Below, one piece after another: positions 31,528 to 38,847 of a stretch of DNA of 64,000 nucleotides. Source of the stretch: Agromyces intestinalis (lineage in GTDB: Bacteria; Actinomycetota; Actinomycetes; Actinomycetales; Microbacteriaceae); the NCBI RefSeq assembly GCF_008365295.1, contig NZ_CP043505.1, positions 2,046,001 to 2,110,000 on the forward strand, in the 5' to 3' direction. The notes beneath the pieces were generated by a model that worked only from the letters and a program-made list of their open reading frames with translations, was not told where the DNA came from and searched no databases. Numbering within the stretch: position 1 is the first letter of the stretch; every line of letters starts with the position of its first letter. A program made the position numbers and the translations under genes.

Positions 31528-32406
31528 TCACCACCCGACCTCGGCGACGAGTTCGCCGAACAGCTGCTCGGCGTCGCATTCGAGCCGCTGCCGGGTGAAC
31601 CATGTGCACAGGTTCACGCAGTCGCGGTGCATGAGGTCGAATCCGGCGGGGTTCGCGACCACGTCGACGACCTGCGGCAGGTCGATCGCCACGACACGGC
31701 CCCGGTGCACGAGCAGGTTGTACGGCGAGAGGTCGCCGTGGGTGAGGCCTGCCCGGGCGAGGGTCCGCATGAACTGGACCACCTGCTGGAAGAGGTCGCG
31801 CAGCTCGTCGTGTGACGCGCGCACCTGGGCGAGCCGGGGTGCCGCGACCCGCCCGTCGCCGATGAATTCCATGAGCACCTCGGTCTCGTGCACCTGCACC
31901 GGGTACGGCACCGAGGCGCCGAGCTCGGTGAGCCGGCGGAGTGCCGCGAATTCGGCCATCGCCCACTGCACGCGGGCGACCTCGCGGCCGAAGGTGGTTC
32001 CCGTTTTCACCGCGCGAGCGTCGCGGCTGCGGCGGGTGCCGCGACCCTCGGTGTAGACGGTCGAGCGGTGGAAGTCGGAGTGCTCGGCGCCGCGATAGCG
32101 CTTGGCGGCGAGCAGCGTCGACTGCCCCGTCGAGCCGGGCGCGCCGGGCTCGACGCCGGGCACGGCGCGCTCGATGAGGAAGAGGTCGGCCTCCTTGCCG
32201 CTCTTCACGACGCCGAGTTCGGTGTCGATGGCTGCGGCCGAGGTCACGACCCAGTCGGGGCGCGGCAGCGGGCCGCGCTCGGACGGGGTGGTCGCGGGCC
32301 AGGTCGACCAGCGCTGGTGCTCGTCGGGCTCGACCTGCGAGAAGGCGAGGGCGGACGCGTCGAAGGACGCGGCGTCGAAGGACGCGGTGGAACTGGAGGA
32401 TGTCAC
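31528..32406 (-). CDS. RIO1-family serine protein kinase
   Basis: A 292-residue atypical protein kinase of the RIO family, which is mostly archaeal and eukaryotic but recurrent in actinobacteria. Visible are a nucleotide loop (VVKSGKEADLFLIE), the ATP-binding Lys in LLAAKRYRG, the hinge EVLMEFIG, the catalytic loop THGDLSPYNLLVH (about residue 220) and the metal motif VAIDLPQVVD (about 240). The GTG start at 32406 has GGAG seven bases upstream. A 19-codon ORF with a strong ribosome binding site ends 42 bases upstream and may control it. Its substrate in bacteria is unknown. Confidence 0.9.
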   Translation of the reverse strand: MTSSSSTASFDAASFDASALAFSQVEPDEHQRWSTWPATTPSERGPLPRPDWVVTSAAAIDTELGVVKSGKEADLFLIERAVPGVEPGAPGSTGQSTLLAAKRYRGAEHSDFHRSTVYTEGRGTRRSRDARAVKTGTTFGREVARVQWAMAEFAALRRLTELGASVPYPVQVHETEVLMEFIGDGRVAAPRLAQVRASHDELRDLFQQVVQFMRTLARAGLTHGDLSPYNLLVHRGRVVAIDLPQVVDVVANPAGFDLMHRDCVNLCTWFTRQRLECDAEQLFGELVAEVGW

Positions 32407-32448
32407 GGTGGATCTCCGGATCAGGAGGCCACCGGGTGCGAAGTGCGG

Positions 32449-32508
32449 TTAGGCGGTGGCCTCGGAAGGAAGGATGTCTGCGATGCGCTCGACAGTGACG
32501 GCGTTCAT
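32449..32508 (-). CDS. 19-residue leader-type small ORF upstream of the RIO kinase
   Basis: The ATG at 32506-32508 on the minus strand is preceded by GGAAGGAGCGAACG, one of the best ribosome binding sites in the window. It encodes MNAVTVERIADILPSEATA and ends at TAA (32449-32451). The RIO kinase start follows 42 bases later on the same strand. The rare TAA stop and strong site suggest real translation, possibly for coupling or attenuation. No homologue is recognised. Confidence 0.5.
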   Translation of the reverse strand: MNAVTVERIADILPSEATA

Positions 32509-32651
32509 CGTTCGCTCCTTCCGCTGATCTGGCTGAGATCGGGTGGGATTCCACCGGATGTCTCGGATGCCTCGTGCTGAGGCCCGCCGGCGAGCCTACG
32601 CGCCCGTGGTGTGCGTGTCCAGAGTCGCGACCCGGCGTGATCAGCATGTGA

Positions 32652-32669
32652 TTTGATGGTTCTCTCAAA
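32652..32669. promoter_or_regulatory. ArsR-type dyad before arsR
   Basis: TTTGA (32652-32656) and TCAAA (32665-32669) form an 18-base dyad about 20 bases upstream of the ArsR start, a likely autoregulatory operator. The surrounding 32509-32651 holds no other recognisable signal. Confidence 0.5.
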
Positions 32670-32689
32670 CCGTGAATCCGGGAGCCGCC

Positions 32690-33073
32690 ATGATCGTCGA
32701 CCCCACCCGCCCGCTGTACGAGGTGAAAGCCGGGCTGTTCAAGGGGCTCGCGCACCCCATCCGCATCCGCATCCTCGAGGTGCTCTCGTCGGCCGCCGAA
32801 GTGCCCGTCGCCTCCCTGCTCGAGCAGACCTCGCTCGAGGCATCCCACCTGTCGCAGCACCTCGCCGTGCTGCGACGCAACCGGCTCGTCGAGTCCGAAC
32901 GGCGCGGCAGCCTCGTGTACTACCGACTCGCCTACGCCGAGGTCGCCGACCTGCTGCGCGTCGCCCGGGTGCTGCTCGGCGAGATCCTCGGCACCACCGA
33001 GCAGCAACTCGTCGCGCAGCGCGAACTGCCCGAAATCCCGCGGGCCGACACATGGGCCGAGGCGCGCGGATGA
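32690..33073 (+). CDS. ArsR family regulator
   Basis: A 127-residue winged-helix repressor: LFKGLAHPIRIRILEVLSSAAEVPVASLLEQTSLEASHLSQHLAVLRRNRLVESERRGSLVYYRL is the ArsR fold. No CxC metal site is present in helix 3, so arsenic sensing is unlikely and another signal (sulfate or redox status) is possible. GGAG lies five bases before ATG 32690. The stop overlaps the sulP start (ATGA at 33070-33073), so it very likely controls the transporter. Confidence 0.9.
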   Translation: MIVDPTRPLYEVKAGLFKGLAHPIRIRILEVLSSAAEVPVASLLEQTSLEASHLSQHLAVLRRNRLVESERRGSLVYYRLAYAEVADLLRVARVLLGEILGTTEQQLVAQRELPEIPRADTWAEARG

Positions 33074-34722
33074 GCGGCACCGCGGCACGCCTGCGCGGCC
33101 TGCTGCCGTCGGCCGCCGACTATCGCGGGCTCGGGCGCACCTGGCGCGTCGACCTGCTCGCCGGGGTGACGGTCGGCATCGTCGCGCTGCCGCTCGCACT
33201 CGCGTTCGGCGTGACCTCGGGCGCCGGCGCCGAAGCCGGGCTCGTCACCGCGATCGTCGCCGGGTTCGTCGCCGCCGTGTTCGGCGGGTCGAACGTGCAG
33301 GTGTCGGGACCGACCGGCGCGATGGTCGTCGTCCTCGCGCCCATCATCGCGGCGCACGGTGTCGGCGTGCTCGCCGTGGTGTGCGTGCTCGCGGGCCTCG
33401 TCGTGGCCGCCGCCGGGGCGCTGCGGCTGGGCCGCGCCGTGTCCTACATCCCCTGGCCGGTGATCGAGGGCTTCACCCTCGGCATCGCGGTCATCATCTT
33501 CCTGCAGCAGGTGCCCGCGGCGCTCGGCACCACGGCCGGGCCCAGCCCCAATGCCCTCGTGGCGGGCGTCGAGTCGCTGCCGACCGCCGCCTGGCCCGAG
33601 GTCGGCTGGACTCTCGGGATCGTCGGCGTCGTGGCGGCCGTCATGTTGCTCGGGCCGCGGTGGATCCACCCTCGGTTCCCCGGTTCGATCGTCGCGATCG
33701 TCCTCGTCACTGTGGTCGCGGCCATCGCGCACCTCCCCGTCGACACGATCGGCGAGCTGCCGCCGGGGCTGCCCGCCCCGACCCTGCCGACGTTCACGTG
33801 GGATCAGCTCGCCGGCCTCGCGGGCCCCATCTTCGCCGTCGCCGCGCTCGCCGCGATCGAGTCGCTGCTGTCGGCGCGAGTCGCGGCATCCATCTCCGAT
33901 ACCGGGCCGTACGACGCCGACCGCGAACTCGTCGGCCAGGGTCTCGCGTCGATCGCGGCCGGACTGTTCGGCGGCATGCCGGCGACCGGCGCGATCGCCC
34001 GAACCGCGGTCAACGTCAGGGCGGGCGCCCGCACCCGACTCGCGGCCGTCGTGCACGCGGTGCTGCTGCTCGGGGTCGTCTCGTTCGGGGCATCCATCGT
34101 CGGAAGCATCCCGCTCGCCGCGCTCGCCGGCGTGCTCATGGTGACCGCGACCCGCATGATCTCGATCGCGACCGTGCGCAGCGTCGTCGGCTCGACGCGC
34201 TCGGATGCGATCGTGTTCGTCGTGACCGCCGTCATCACCGTGAGCTTCGACCTGATCTACGCGGTGCTCATCGGGGTCGCCGCAGCAGCGTTCTTCGCGC
34301 TGCGTGCGCTCGCGAACTCTGCGGGGGTGCACCGCGAGGAACTGCCCGGCCCGGCCGAGCCGGGCGATGAGCGCATCGCGCTGTTCCGGCTCGAGGGTGC
34401 GCTGTTCTTCGGCGCGGCCGAGCGGGTGCTCGAGCGGGTGGGCGACATCCGCGACATCGAGGTCGTCATCATCCGGATGTCGCAGCTGCAGATCCTCGAC
34501 GCCACCGGTGCCCAGGTCATCACCGAGCTCATCACCCAACTCGAACGCCGCGGCGTGACCGTGCTCGTGAAGGGCATCCGCAGCCACCACCTGCGCCTCG
34601 CCGAACGCGTCGGCGTGGTGCGGTCGCTGCGCCACCAGAAGCACCTGTTCGACGAGTTGCCGCCCGCAGTCGAGCACGCCCGCAGCCACGTGCGCCGCGC
34701 GGCCGAGGCTCACGGCGCGTAG
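33070..34722 (+). CDS. SulP family anion transporter with STAS domain
   Basis: A 550-residue membrane carrier for sulfate, bicarbonate or related anions. About 10-12 transmembrane helices (residues 25-410) include the SulP signature region GLVTAIVAGFVAAVFGGSNVQVSGPTGAM and FGGMPATGAIARTAVNVRAGARTR. A cytoplasmic STAS domain (about 425-530) carries VVIIRMSQLQILDATGAQVI. It is translationally coupled to the ArsR gene. It forms the left backbone neighbour of the enediyne cluster. Confidence 0.92.
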   Translation: MSGTAARLRGLLPSAADYRGLGRTWRVDLLAGVTVGIVALPLALAFGVTSGAGAEAGLVTAIVAGFVAAVFGGSNVQVSGPTGAMVVVLAPIIAAHGVGVLAVVCVLAGLVVAAAGALRLGRAVSYIPWPVIEGFTLGIAVIIFLQQVPAALGTTAGPSPNALVAGVESLPTAAWPEVGWTLGIVGVVAAVMLLGPRWIHPRFPGSIVAIVLVTVVAAIAHLPVDTIGELPPGLPAPTLPTFTWDQLAGLAGPIFAVAALAAIESLLSARVAASISDTGPYDADRELVGQGLASIAAGLFGGMPATGAIARTAVNVRAGARTRLAAVVHAVLLLGVVSFGASIVGSIPLAALAGVLMVTATRMISIATVRSVVGSTRSDAIVFVVTAVITVSFDLIYAVLIGVAAAAFFALRALANSAGVHREELPGPAEPGDERIALFRLEGALFFGAAERVLERVGDIRDIEVVIIRMSQLQILDATGAQVITELITQLERRGVTVLVKGIRSHHLRLAERVGVVRSLRHQKHLFDELPPAVEHARSHVRRAAEAHGA

Positions 34723-34836
34723 GCGCGTCGCAGGCCCGTCGTCAGGGTATCGAGTCCGGTTGCCCGTTCGAAAATGAGGGCGCTCACGGCAGGGGATCTC
34801 CGGGCCGGGCTACTAGTATCCGAGGCCGGCACCCGT

Positions 34837-35712
34837 TCAGAGTGGTGGTTGAGCGCGAGACCACGCCGTATCAGCAGGTGTCCCCGCCCGTTCCAACTCG
34901 GTCGGCACAACGCTTGCCAAGTAGGTCAGCGGTACCGCGGAGAGGAGCGGCGGATCTCCCAGATCGGCGGGGCGGAAAGTGAAATCGAGCGGCCCGGTCT
35001 CATTTCCGGGCTCGACTGTCCGCCCCGCGACGAGGATGTCCTCATGGTACGTAGTGATTTCGATCAGGCGCGCACTGATCGGAACCGCCATACCGAGACC
35101 GACGTAGGGTCGATCGATCGTGCCGCCCTCGAGACGCGTGCGGCCTTCGGGGTCTATGAACGCGAAGACCGAGGGGATGCCCCTTGGGATCGCCTCGGCG
35201 AACATGCCGAAGAAGTATGCGCGATCGACGGTGTCCGGCGGGTGGTGCGCGCGGATCTGGATCTGGGGTGTGCTCACGTGGGGCAGGATCGCGAGCACAT
35301 CCTGAACTGTCATATCCCCGATCCATCGAGCGACCTCTCGGAATCGTGCAGGTGAGATGCCCGTCAGTCTCGAGAATTGGGTACTGAATGTTCCGACGCT
35401 TTGGTATCCGACGATCGACGCAATCTCCCATGCTGGGGTGCCGGTGAACGCGAGGAGTTCCTTCGCGCGCTGCATCCGGAGCGCACCGAGGAACTGCGCC
35501 AGCGGGACGCCCGTTGCCTGACGGAACAGGCGATGGAAATGGTAGCTGCTGTAGAAATGCTGTTCTGCGGTCTCTCGCAACGGATGAGGTGCCGCGAGGT
35601 CGTTGCGCATGGATTCGATCGCTGCCGCGACTCCTGCCCATCGGGGCTCGTCCCAACGCGGTCGCTCTGTTGCTGATTGCTCCGACGATGATGAGACTTC
35701 GCGCTGCCTCAC
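34837..35712 (-). CDS. AraC family regulator with GyrI-like effector domain
   Basis: A 291-residue regulator. The AraC DNA-binding domain is N-terminal (about 20-125): HFYSSYHFHRLFRQATGVPLAQFLGALRMQRAKELLAFTGTPAWEIASIVGYQSVGTFSTQFSRLTGISPARFR. A GyrI-like small-molecule domain follows (about 140-285). GyrI-like domains bind, and in some family members hydrolyse, reactive natural products (established for cyclopropane-containing genotoxins). GTG 35712 is chosen because GAGGGG lies six bases upstream. As first gene at the cluster edge, it probably senses the cluster product or an intermediate. Confidence 0.85.
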   Translation of the reverse strand: MRQREVSSSSEQSATERPRWDEPRWAGVAAAIESMRNDLAAPHPLRETAEQHFYSSYHFHRLFRQATGVPLAQFLGALRMQRAKELLAFTGTPAWEIASIVGYQSVGTFSTQFSRLTGISPARFREVARWIGDMTVQDVLAILPHVSTPQIQIRAHHPPDTVDRAYFFGMFAEAIPRGIPSVFAFIDPEGRTRLEGGTIDRPYVGLGMAVPISARLIEITTYHEDILVAGRTVEPGNETGPLDFTFRPADLGDPPLLSAVPLTYLASVVPTELERAGTPADTAWSRAQPPL

Positions 35713-35774
35713 ACGGTCACCCCTCGCTAGATGTGCGCTCAGGTTAGCAATCCTGTAAGAACGGGATTTAACGA

Positions 35775-35812
35775 GAATCGGCGCCCACACCAGAAGGTGC
35801 GGGCGCCGATTC
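35775..35812 (-). terminator. rho-independent-like terminator of the 398-residue gene
   Basis: GAATCGGCGCCC-ACACC pairs with GGTG-C-GGGCGCCGATTC around an AGAA loop (17-bp stem, one mismatch), directly after the stop at 35826 in the direction of transcription. Read on the minus strand, TCGTTAAAT follows. It also lies upstream of the AraC start. Confidence 0.75.
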
Positions 35813-35825
35813 AACCGACCTGCGG

Positions 35826-37022
35826 TCAGCGTCCGAGCTCAGCGCCGCCGGTGACGGTATCGATCGATCCGTCGGGACGACCGTGGCACTTGATGGCGTT
35901 GAGCGTGAAGGCGTCCGCGGAGGTGTAGTCGCCGGCCTTGCCGCGGAACGTGCCGTACATCTTCGTGTTCGTCGCGGGACCGGCGACTGGGTCCGAGGGG
36001 TTCGCGAGCTGCACGTGGCCCGCTTGGACGATGCCGGCTTCCATCGCCGCCTCGAGGTTCGTGGCCGCGAAGCCGTAGAAGCGGCCACGAACGCTCTTGA
36101 CGAACGGGAATTCGGCCGCACGCACGCGGTCGGCTCGGGGCCCGTCGCCGATGATCTCGTACTCGTCCTGGTCCGCCAGGTGGGTGAGTGCGATGCGCAG
36201 CAGTGAGACCGGGCTGTCGATCGCCTCGCCCACCTCGACGAGGCCGCTCGGGTAGTACGGCCGAATGGTGTCGGACATGTAGTTGTGCTCGAGGAGCTTT
36301 CCCTCGTACTCGACGCTGTGGCCGCGGAAGGGGAAGATCTCGTAGTGGGCGCTGCCGTCCTCGTGGAACGCGTCGAGCTCCTTCTCCACGGTCAGATCCG
36401 TACGGATCGTGTCCGTGTTGGTGCACGCGAGTACTCGCCCGAGGATGGAGTCGAACCACAACGGCGAGAGCACCGCACGCGCCGCGCCGACGCCCGGCAG
36501 CTGGACGATGATGTTTCCGCTGATGACGAGCGGAACGGTCTGGTCGAAGTACCCGGTCTCTTCGACGAGTGCTGTCGTGTACACGCGCGAAACGGCTTCA
36601 CCGCTCACGTCTCCGAGCAGGACTCGCGCCCAGTCGGCGACCTCCGGGTCAACGTCGTCGGTGTAGTTGGCGAGGGTCTCGGCACTCGCCGTGCCGGCGA
36701 GCTTGAGGGCGAGCCAGAGTGCCCCCTGGCGGACATCCCGTGAGGTCTCCTCCCGGATGATCTCGTCGACCAGCCCGAGCGCGTCGGGGCCGGTGCGGTC
36801 GGCGAACTCCCACAGCGCGCGCTCGCGCTCGAGCGGGCTGTCGTCCTCACGAGCGGCGGCCAGGAGCTGGCGGTCGGAGCGGGTGTCGTACGGAAGGAAT
36901 CGGTCGGTCAGGGGCCGGGCAAAGTCCAGGTGCTCAGCCGGGTCGTGGAATCGCGACGCCGGCGGTCCGGCGAACGGGTCGATCCCGGTCGCGCTGAGCA
37001 TGTGGTCGTGCGAGAGAGCCAT
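35826..37022 (-). CDS. unknown protein with HEAT-like segment, enediyne cluster
   Basis: A 398-residue soluble protein I do not recognise. Residues about 60-150 contain HEAT-like helical pairs (RERALWEFADRTGPDALGLVDEIIREETSRDVRQGALWLALKLAG). The middle has ISGNIIVQLPGVGAARAVLSPLWFDSILG, ACTNTDTIRTDLTVEKELDAF and HYEIFPFRGHSVEYEGKLLEHN; the C-terminal half has YYPSGLVEVGEAIDSPVSLLRIALTHLADQDEYEIIG and a final CHGRPDGSID. No signal peptide or cofactor motif is evident. AAAGGTGATC precedes ATG 37022. It is divergent from the main enediyne operon over a 209-base region with two dyads, which implies co-regulation; a tailoring or self-protection role is possible. Confidence 0.6.
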   Translation of the reverse strand: MALSHDHMLSATGIDPFAGPPASRFHDPAEHLDFARPLTDRFLPYDTRSDRQLLAAAREDDSPLERERALWEFADRTGPDALGLVDEIIREETSRDVRQGALWLALKLAGTASAETLANYTDDVDPEVADWARVLLGDVSGEAVSRVYTTALVEETGYFDQTVPLVISGNIIVQLPGVGAARAVLSPLWFDSILGRVLACTNTDTIRTDLTVEKELDAFHEDGSAHYEIFPFRGHSVEYEGKLLEHNYMSDTIRPYYPSGLVEVGEAIDSPVSLLRIALTHLADQDEYEIIGDGPRADRVRAAEFPFVKSVRGRFYGFAATNLEAAMEAGIVQAGHVQLANPSDPVAGPATNTKMYGTFRGKAGDYTSADAFTLNAIKCHGRPDGSIDTVTGGAELGR

Positions 37023-37054
37023 GTGGATCACCTTTCTGACGGTTGATGCGGTGA

Positions 37055-37076
37055 TCACTACACGAAACCGTAGTGA
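37055..37076. promoter_or_regulatory. divergent operator TCACTAC-N8-GTAGTGA
   Basis: A perfect 7+7 dyad with an 8-base spacer 33 bases upstream of the 398-residue gene, within the divergent promoter region of the cluster. Candidate binders are the cluster HxlR or AraC proteins. Confidence 0.6.
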
Positions 37077-37117
37077 ATTGCCGCGATCTGAGTATGGAAC
37101 CATCGGACTCCGTGCGC

Positions 37118-37134
37118 CTTATCGCAGATTGCGG
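37118..37134. promoter_or_regulatory. cluster operator candidate, copy 1
   Basis: CTTATCGCAGATTGCGG, containing the dyad CGCA-GAT-TGCG, lies 98 bases upstream of the first gene of the eight-gene operon. The identical 17 bases occur at 51647-51663 upstream of the membrane-protein gene. Confidence 0.7.
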
Positions 37135-37231
37135 TATGGGCTGTTCCTACTTCCTCCACACGCGGGATCCGCGTCAGGATCGAGTTCCCTACCGTCGGAC
37201 TCGGGCACTTGGTGTAGTAGAGGAGACAGCG

Positions 37232-38431
37232 ATGACACGTGACGTTGCGATCACTCAGCGCGGAGCTCCGATTGCTCGCCTGGTGCAGTCCTTCGGACCT
37301 GGTTACATGAAGTTCGCGCAGATCGCCTCCACGCGCGAGGACATGCTCCCCCAATTCCTCCGTGAGGCGCTGGTCCCGCTTCAGGACCGTGCTGTACCGA
37401 TGAGCAGGACCGAGTTCGACCATGCGCTGGCGCGGAGCGTTCCCGGCGGCCGGACTTCCTTCAAGAGCATCGACCCGGTTGCTGTCGGTGCCGGCAGCAT
37501 CGCATGCGTGTACCGGGCGGAACGCTTGGACGGGCGACCCGTCGCGGTCAAGCTCGCGCGCCCGCGAATCGCTTCGCGTGTCCAGCGCGACGTTCGCACG
37601 ATCGGCCGCGTCGCCTCCGTCGTTGCGAAATCGCCCGGCCTGCGCGACGTCCCCGTGCAAGAGATGGTGCTCGCGGTCAGCCGGGCCGTGGTGACCCAGC
37701 TCGATTTCGTGACCGAGCGCCAATCCTTGGCCGGGCTCGCCGAACGAAGCGCGCATCTCGAGATGGTGACCGTGCCCCATCCCCATCCCGATCTCTGTTC
37801 GTCGTCGGCGATCGTCATGGACTATGTCGAGGATCTGGCGCCGTCGGACTGGCGAGATCCGGACGCGGGGAGAAACCGAGTCACTGCTCGAGACATCATG
37901 ACCATCGTCTTCGAGATGCTCTTCACGACCGGCGTCGTCCATTGCGATATGCATCCCGGAAATCTGGTGCGGCGTACCGGCGGAGGTGTCGCACTCCTCG
38001 ACGCAGGCTTCGTGCATGTCATCCCCGACGAGGTCCGGATCGCTCTTGCCCGCTTCTTCCTCAACCTTGGATTCCGCAACGGGACGGGCTGCGCGGATGC
38101 GATCCTCACGTCATGCGCTGGCGTTCGCAACACGGCTGACCTGACTGGATTCCGGAACGCAATCGACAACCTCGTCGACATGTACGGAGGTAAACCGGCC
38201 GACGAGTTCAACTTTGTGGATTTCGCTCGACGTCTGTTCGCAGCGCAGCGGGACTTCGGCGTCTTCGCCTCATCGGATTTCGTGTTCCCACTGCTCGCTC
38301 TGCTGATGGTCGACGGGACGGTGCGCAGTCTCGATCCAGGCATCGACTTCCAAGCGATTGCACGTCCGATCGTCTTCCGTGCTGTCAACCGCGCGATGTC
38401 TCTGTCCGGAACTGGCGGAGGAACGCTGTGA
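37232..38431 (+). CDS. UbiB/ABC1-family atypical kinase in the enediyne operon
   Basis: A 399-residue UbiB-like protein (ABC1/ADCK family). The N-terminal motif, canonically KxGQ, is here K27-F-A-Q30 in FGPGYMKFAQIASTREDMLP. The Ala-rich loop is VGAGSIACVYRAE, the ATP-site Lys lies in VAVKLARP, the catalytic loop is VHCDMHPGNL (about 237) and the metal motif is LLDAGF (about 255) in place of DFG. No C-terminal membrane helices are obvious. GAGGAG precedes ATG 37232. It opens the operon and its stop overlaps the next start (GTGA). Family members support polyketide or isoprenoid lipid metabolism by an unclear ATP-dependent role; the role here is unknown. Confidence 0.85.
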   Translation: MTRDVAITQRGAPIARLVQSFGPGYMKFAQIASTREDMLPQFLREALVPLQDRAVPMSRTEFDHALARSVPGGRTSFKSIDPVAVGAGSIACVYRAERLDGRPVAVKLARPRIASRVQRDVRTIGRVASVVAKSPGLRDVPVQEMVLAVSRAVVTQLDFVTERQSLAGLAERSAHLEMVTVPHPHPDLCSSSAIVMDYVEDLAPSDWRDPDAGRNRVTARDIMTIVFEMLFTTGVVHCDMHPGNLVRRTGGGVALLDAGFVHVIPDEVRIALARFFLNLGFRNGTGCADAILTSCAGVRNTADLTGFRNAIDNLVDMYGGKPADEFNFVDFARRLFAAQRDFGVFASSDFVFPLLALLMVDGTVRSLDPGIDFQAIARPIVFRAVNRAMSLSGTGGGTL

Positions 38432-38847
38432 GTCGCGATATCGAGGCATCGACGCTGGTCAAAGCACCGATCGATGACGTCTTCACCGCGATCGCGAGTT
38501 CCGAGGGGTGGGACAAGTGGTTCACCAACGGGACGACGATCGAACCGCGAGTCGACGGCATCGTCCACCTGGTGTGGACCGACGTCGGCCCCGACCGGGA
38601 GCATATGGAAGACCGAGGGCGCGTCCTCGCGTACGCTCCGCCGTTCCGATTCGAATTCACGTGGGGGCAGCCGGAGTCCGTCGTCACAGTCACTCTCTCC
38701 TCCCGGGATGACGGCACGCTCGTCGAACTCACCGAGCGCGGCATTCCAGCCGAGGAAGCGGAGCGGTTCGTTTCCTGCGCCGTCGGCTGGGGGGAGGCGC
38801 TGACCCTTATGAAGTTCTGGGTCGAGCACGGGGTGACGTACTGGTGA
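38428..38847 (+). CDS. SRPBCC/START-fold (AHSA1-like) protein, candidate self-resistance protein
   Basis: A 139-residue single-domain protein: IEASTLVKAPIDDVFTAIASSEGWDKWFT, then GIVHLVWTD, RGRVLAYAPPFRFEFTWG and a C-terminal helix WGEALTLMKFWVEHGV typical of AHSA1-like SRPBCC domains. In calicheamicin producers the START-fold proteins CalC, CalU16 and CalU19 protect the cell by being cleaved in place of DNA. Fold and location inside an enediyne operon make the same role plausible here; sequence alone cannot show it. A cyclase or chaperone-like role is the alternative. It has 4-base overlaps with both neighbours. Confidence 0.75.
   Translation: MSRDIEASTLVKAPIDDVFTAIASSEGWDKWFTNGTTIEPRVDGIVHLVWTDVGPDREHMEDRGRVLAYAPPFRFEFTWGQPESVVTVTLSSRDDGTLVELTERGIPAEEAERFVSCAVGWGEALTLMKFWVEHGVTYW

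Noticed and set aside
32690..33073. arsenic resistance regulator
   Set aside because: The ArsR-type protein lacks the CxC metal site and is coupled to a SulP anion carrier, with no ars genes nearby.
35826..37022. AlkD-like HEAT DNA glycosylase giving resistance
   Set aside because: Only about two HEAT-like helical pairs are visible and the C-terminal half looks unrelated. The idea is attractive in a genotoxin cluster but unsupported.
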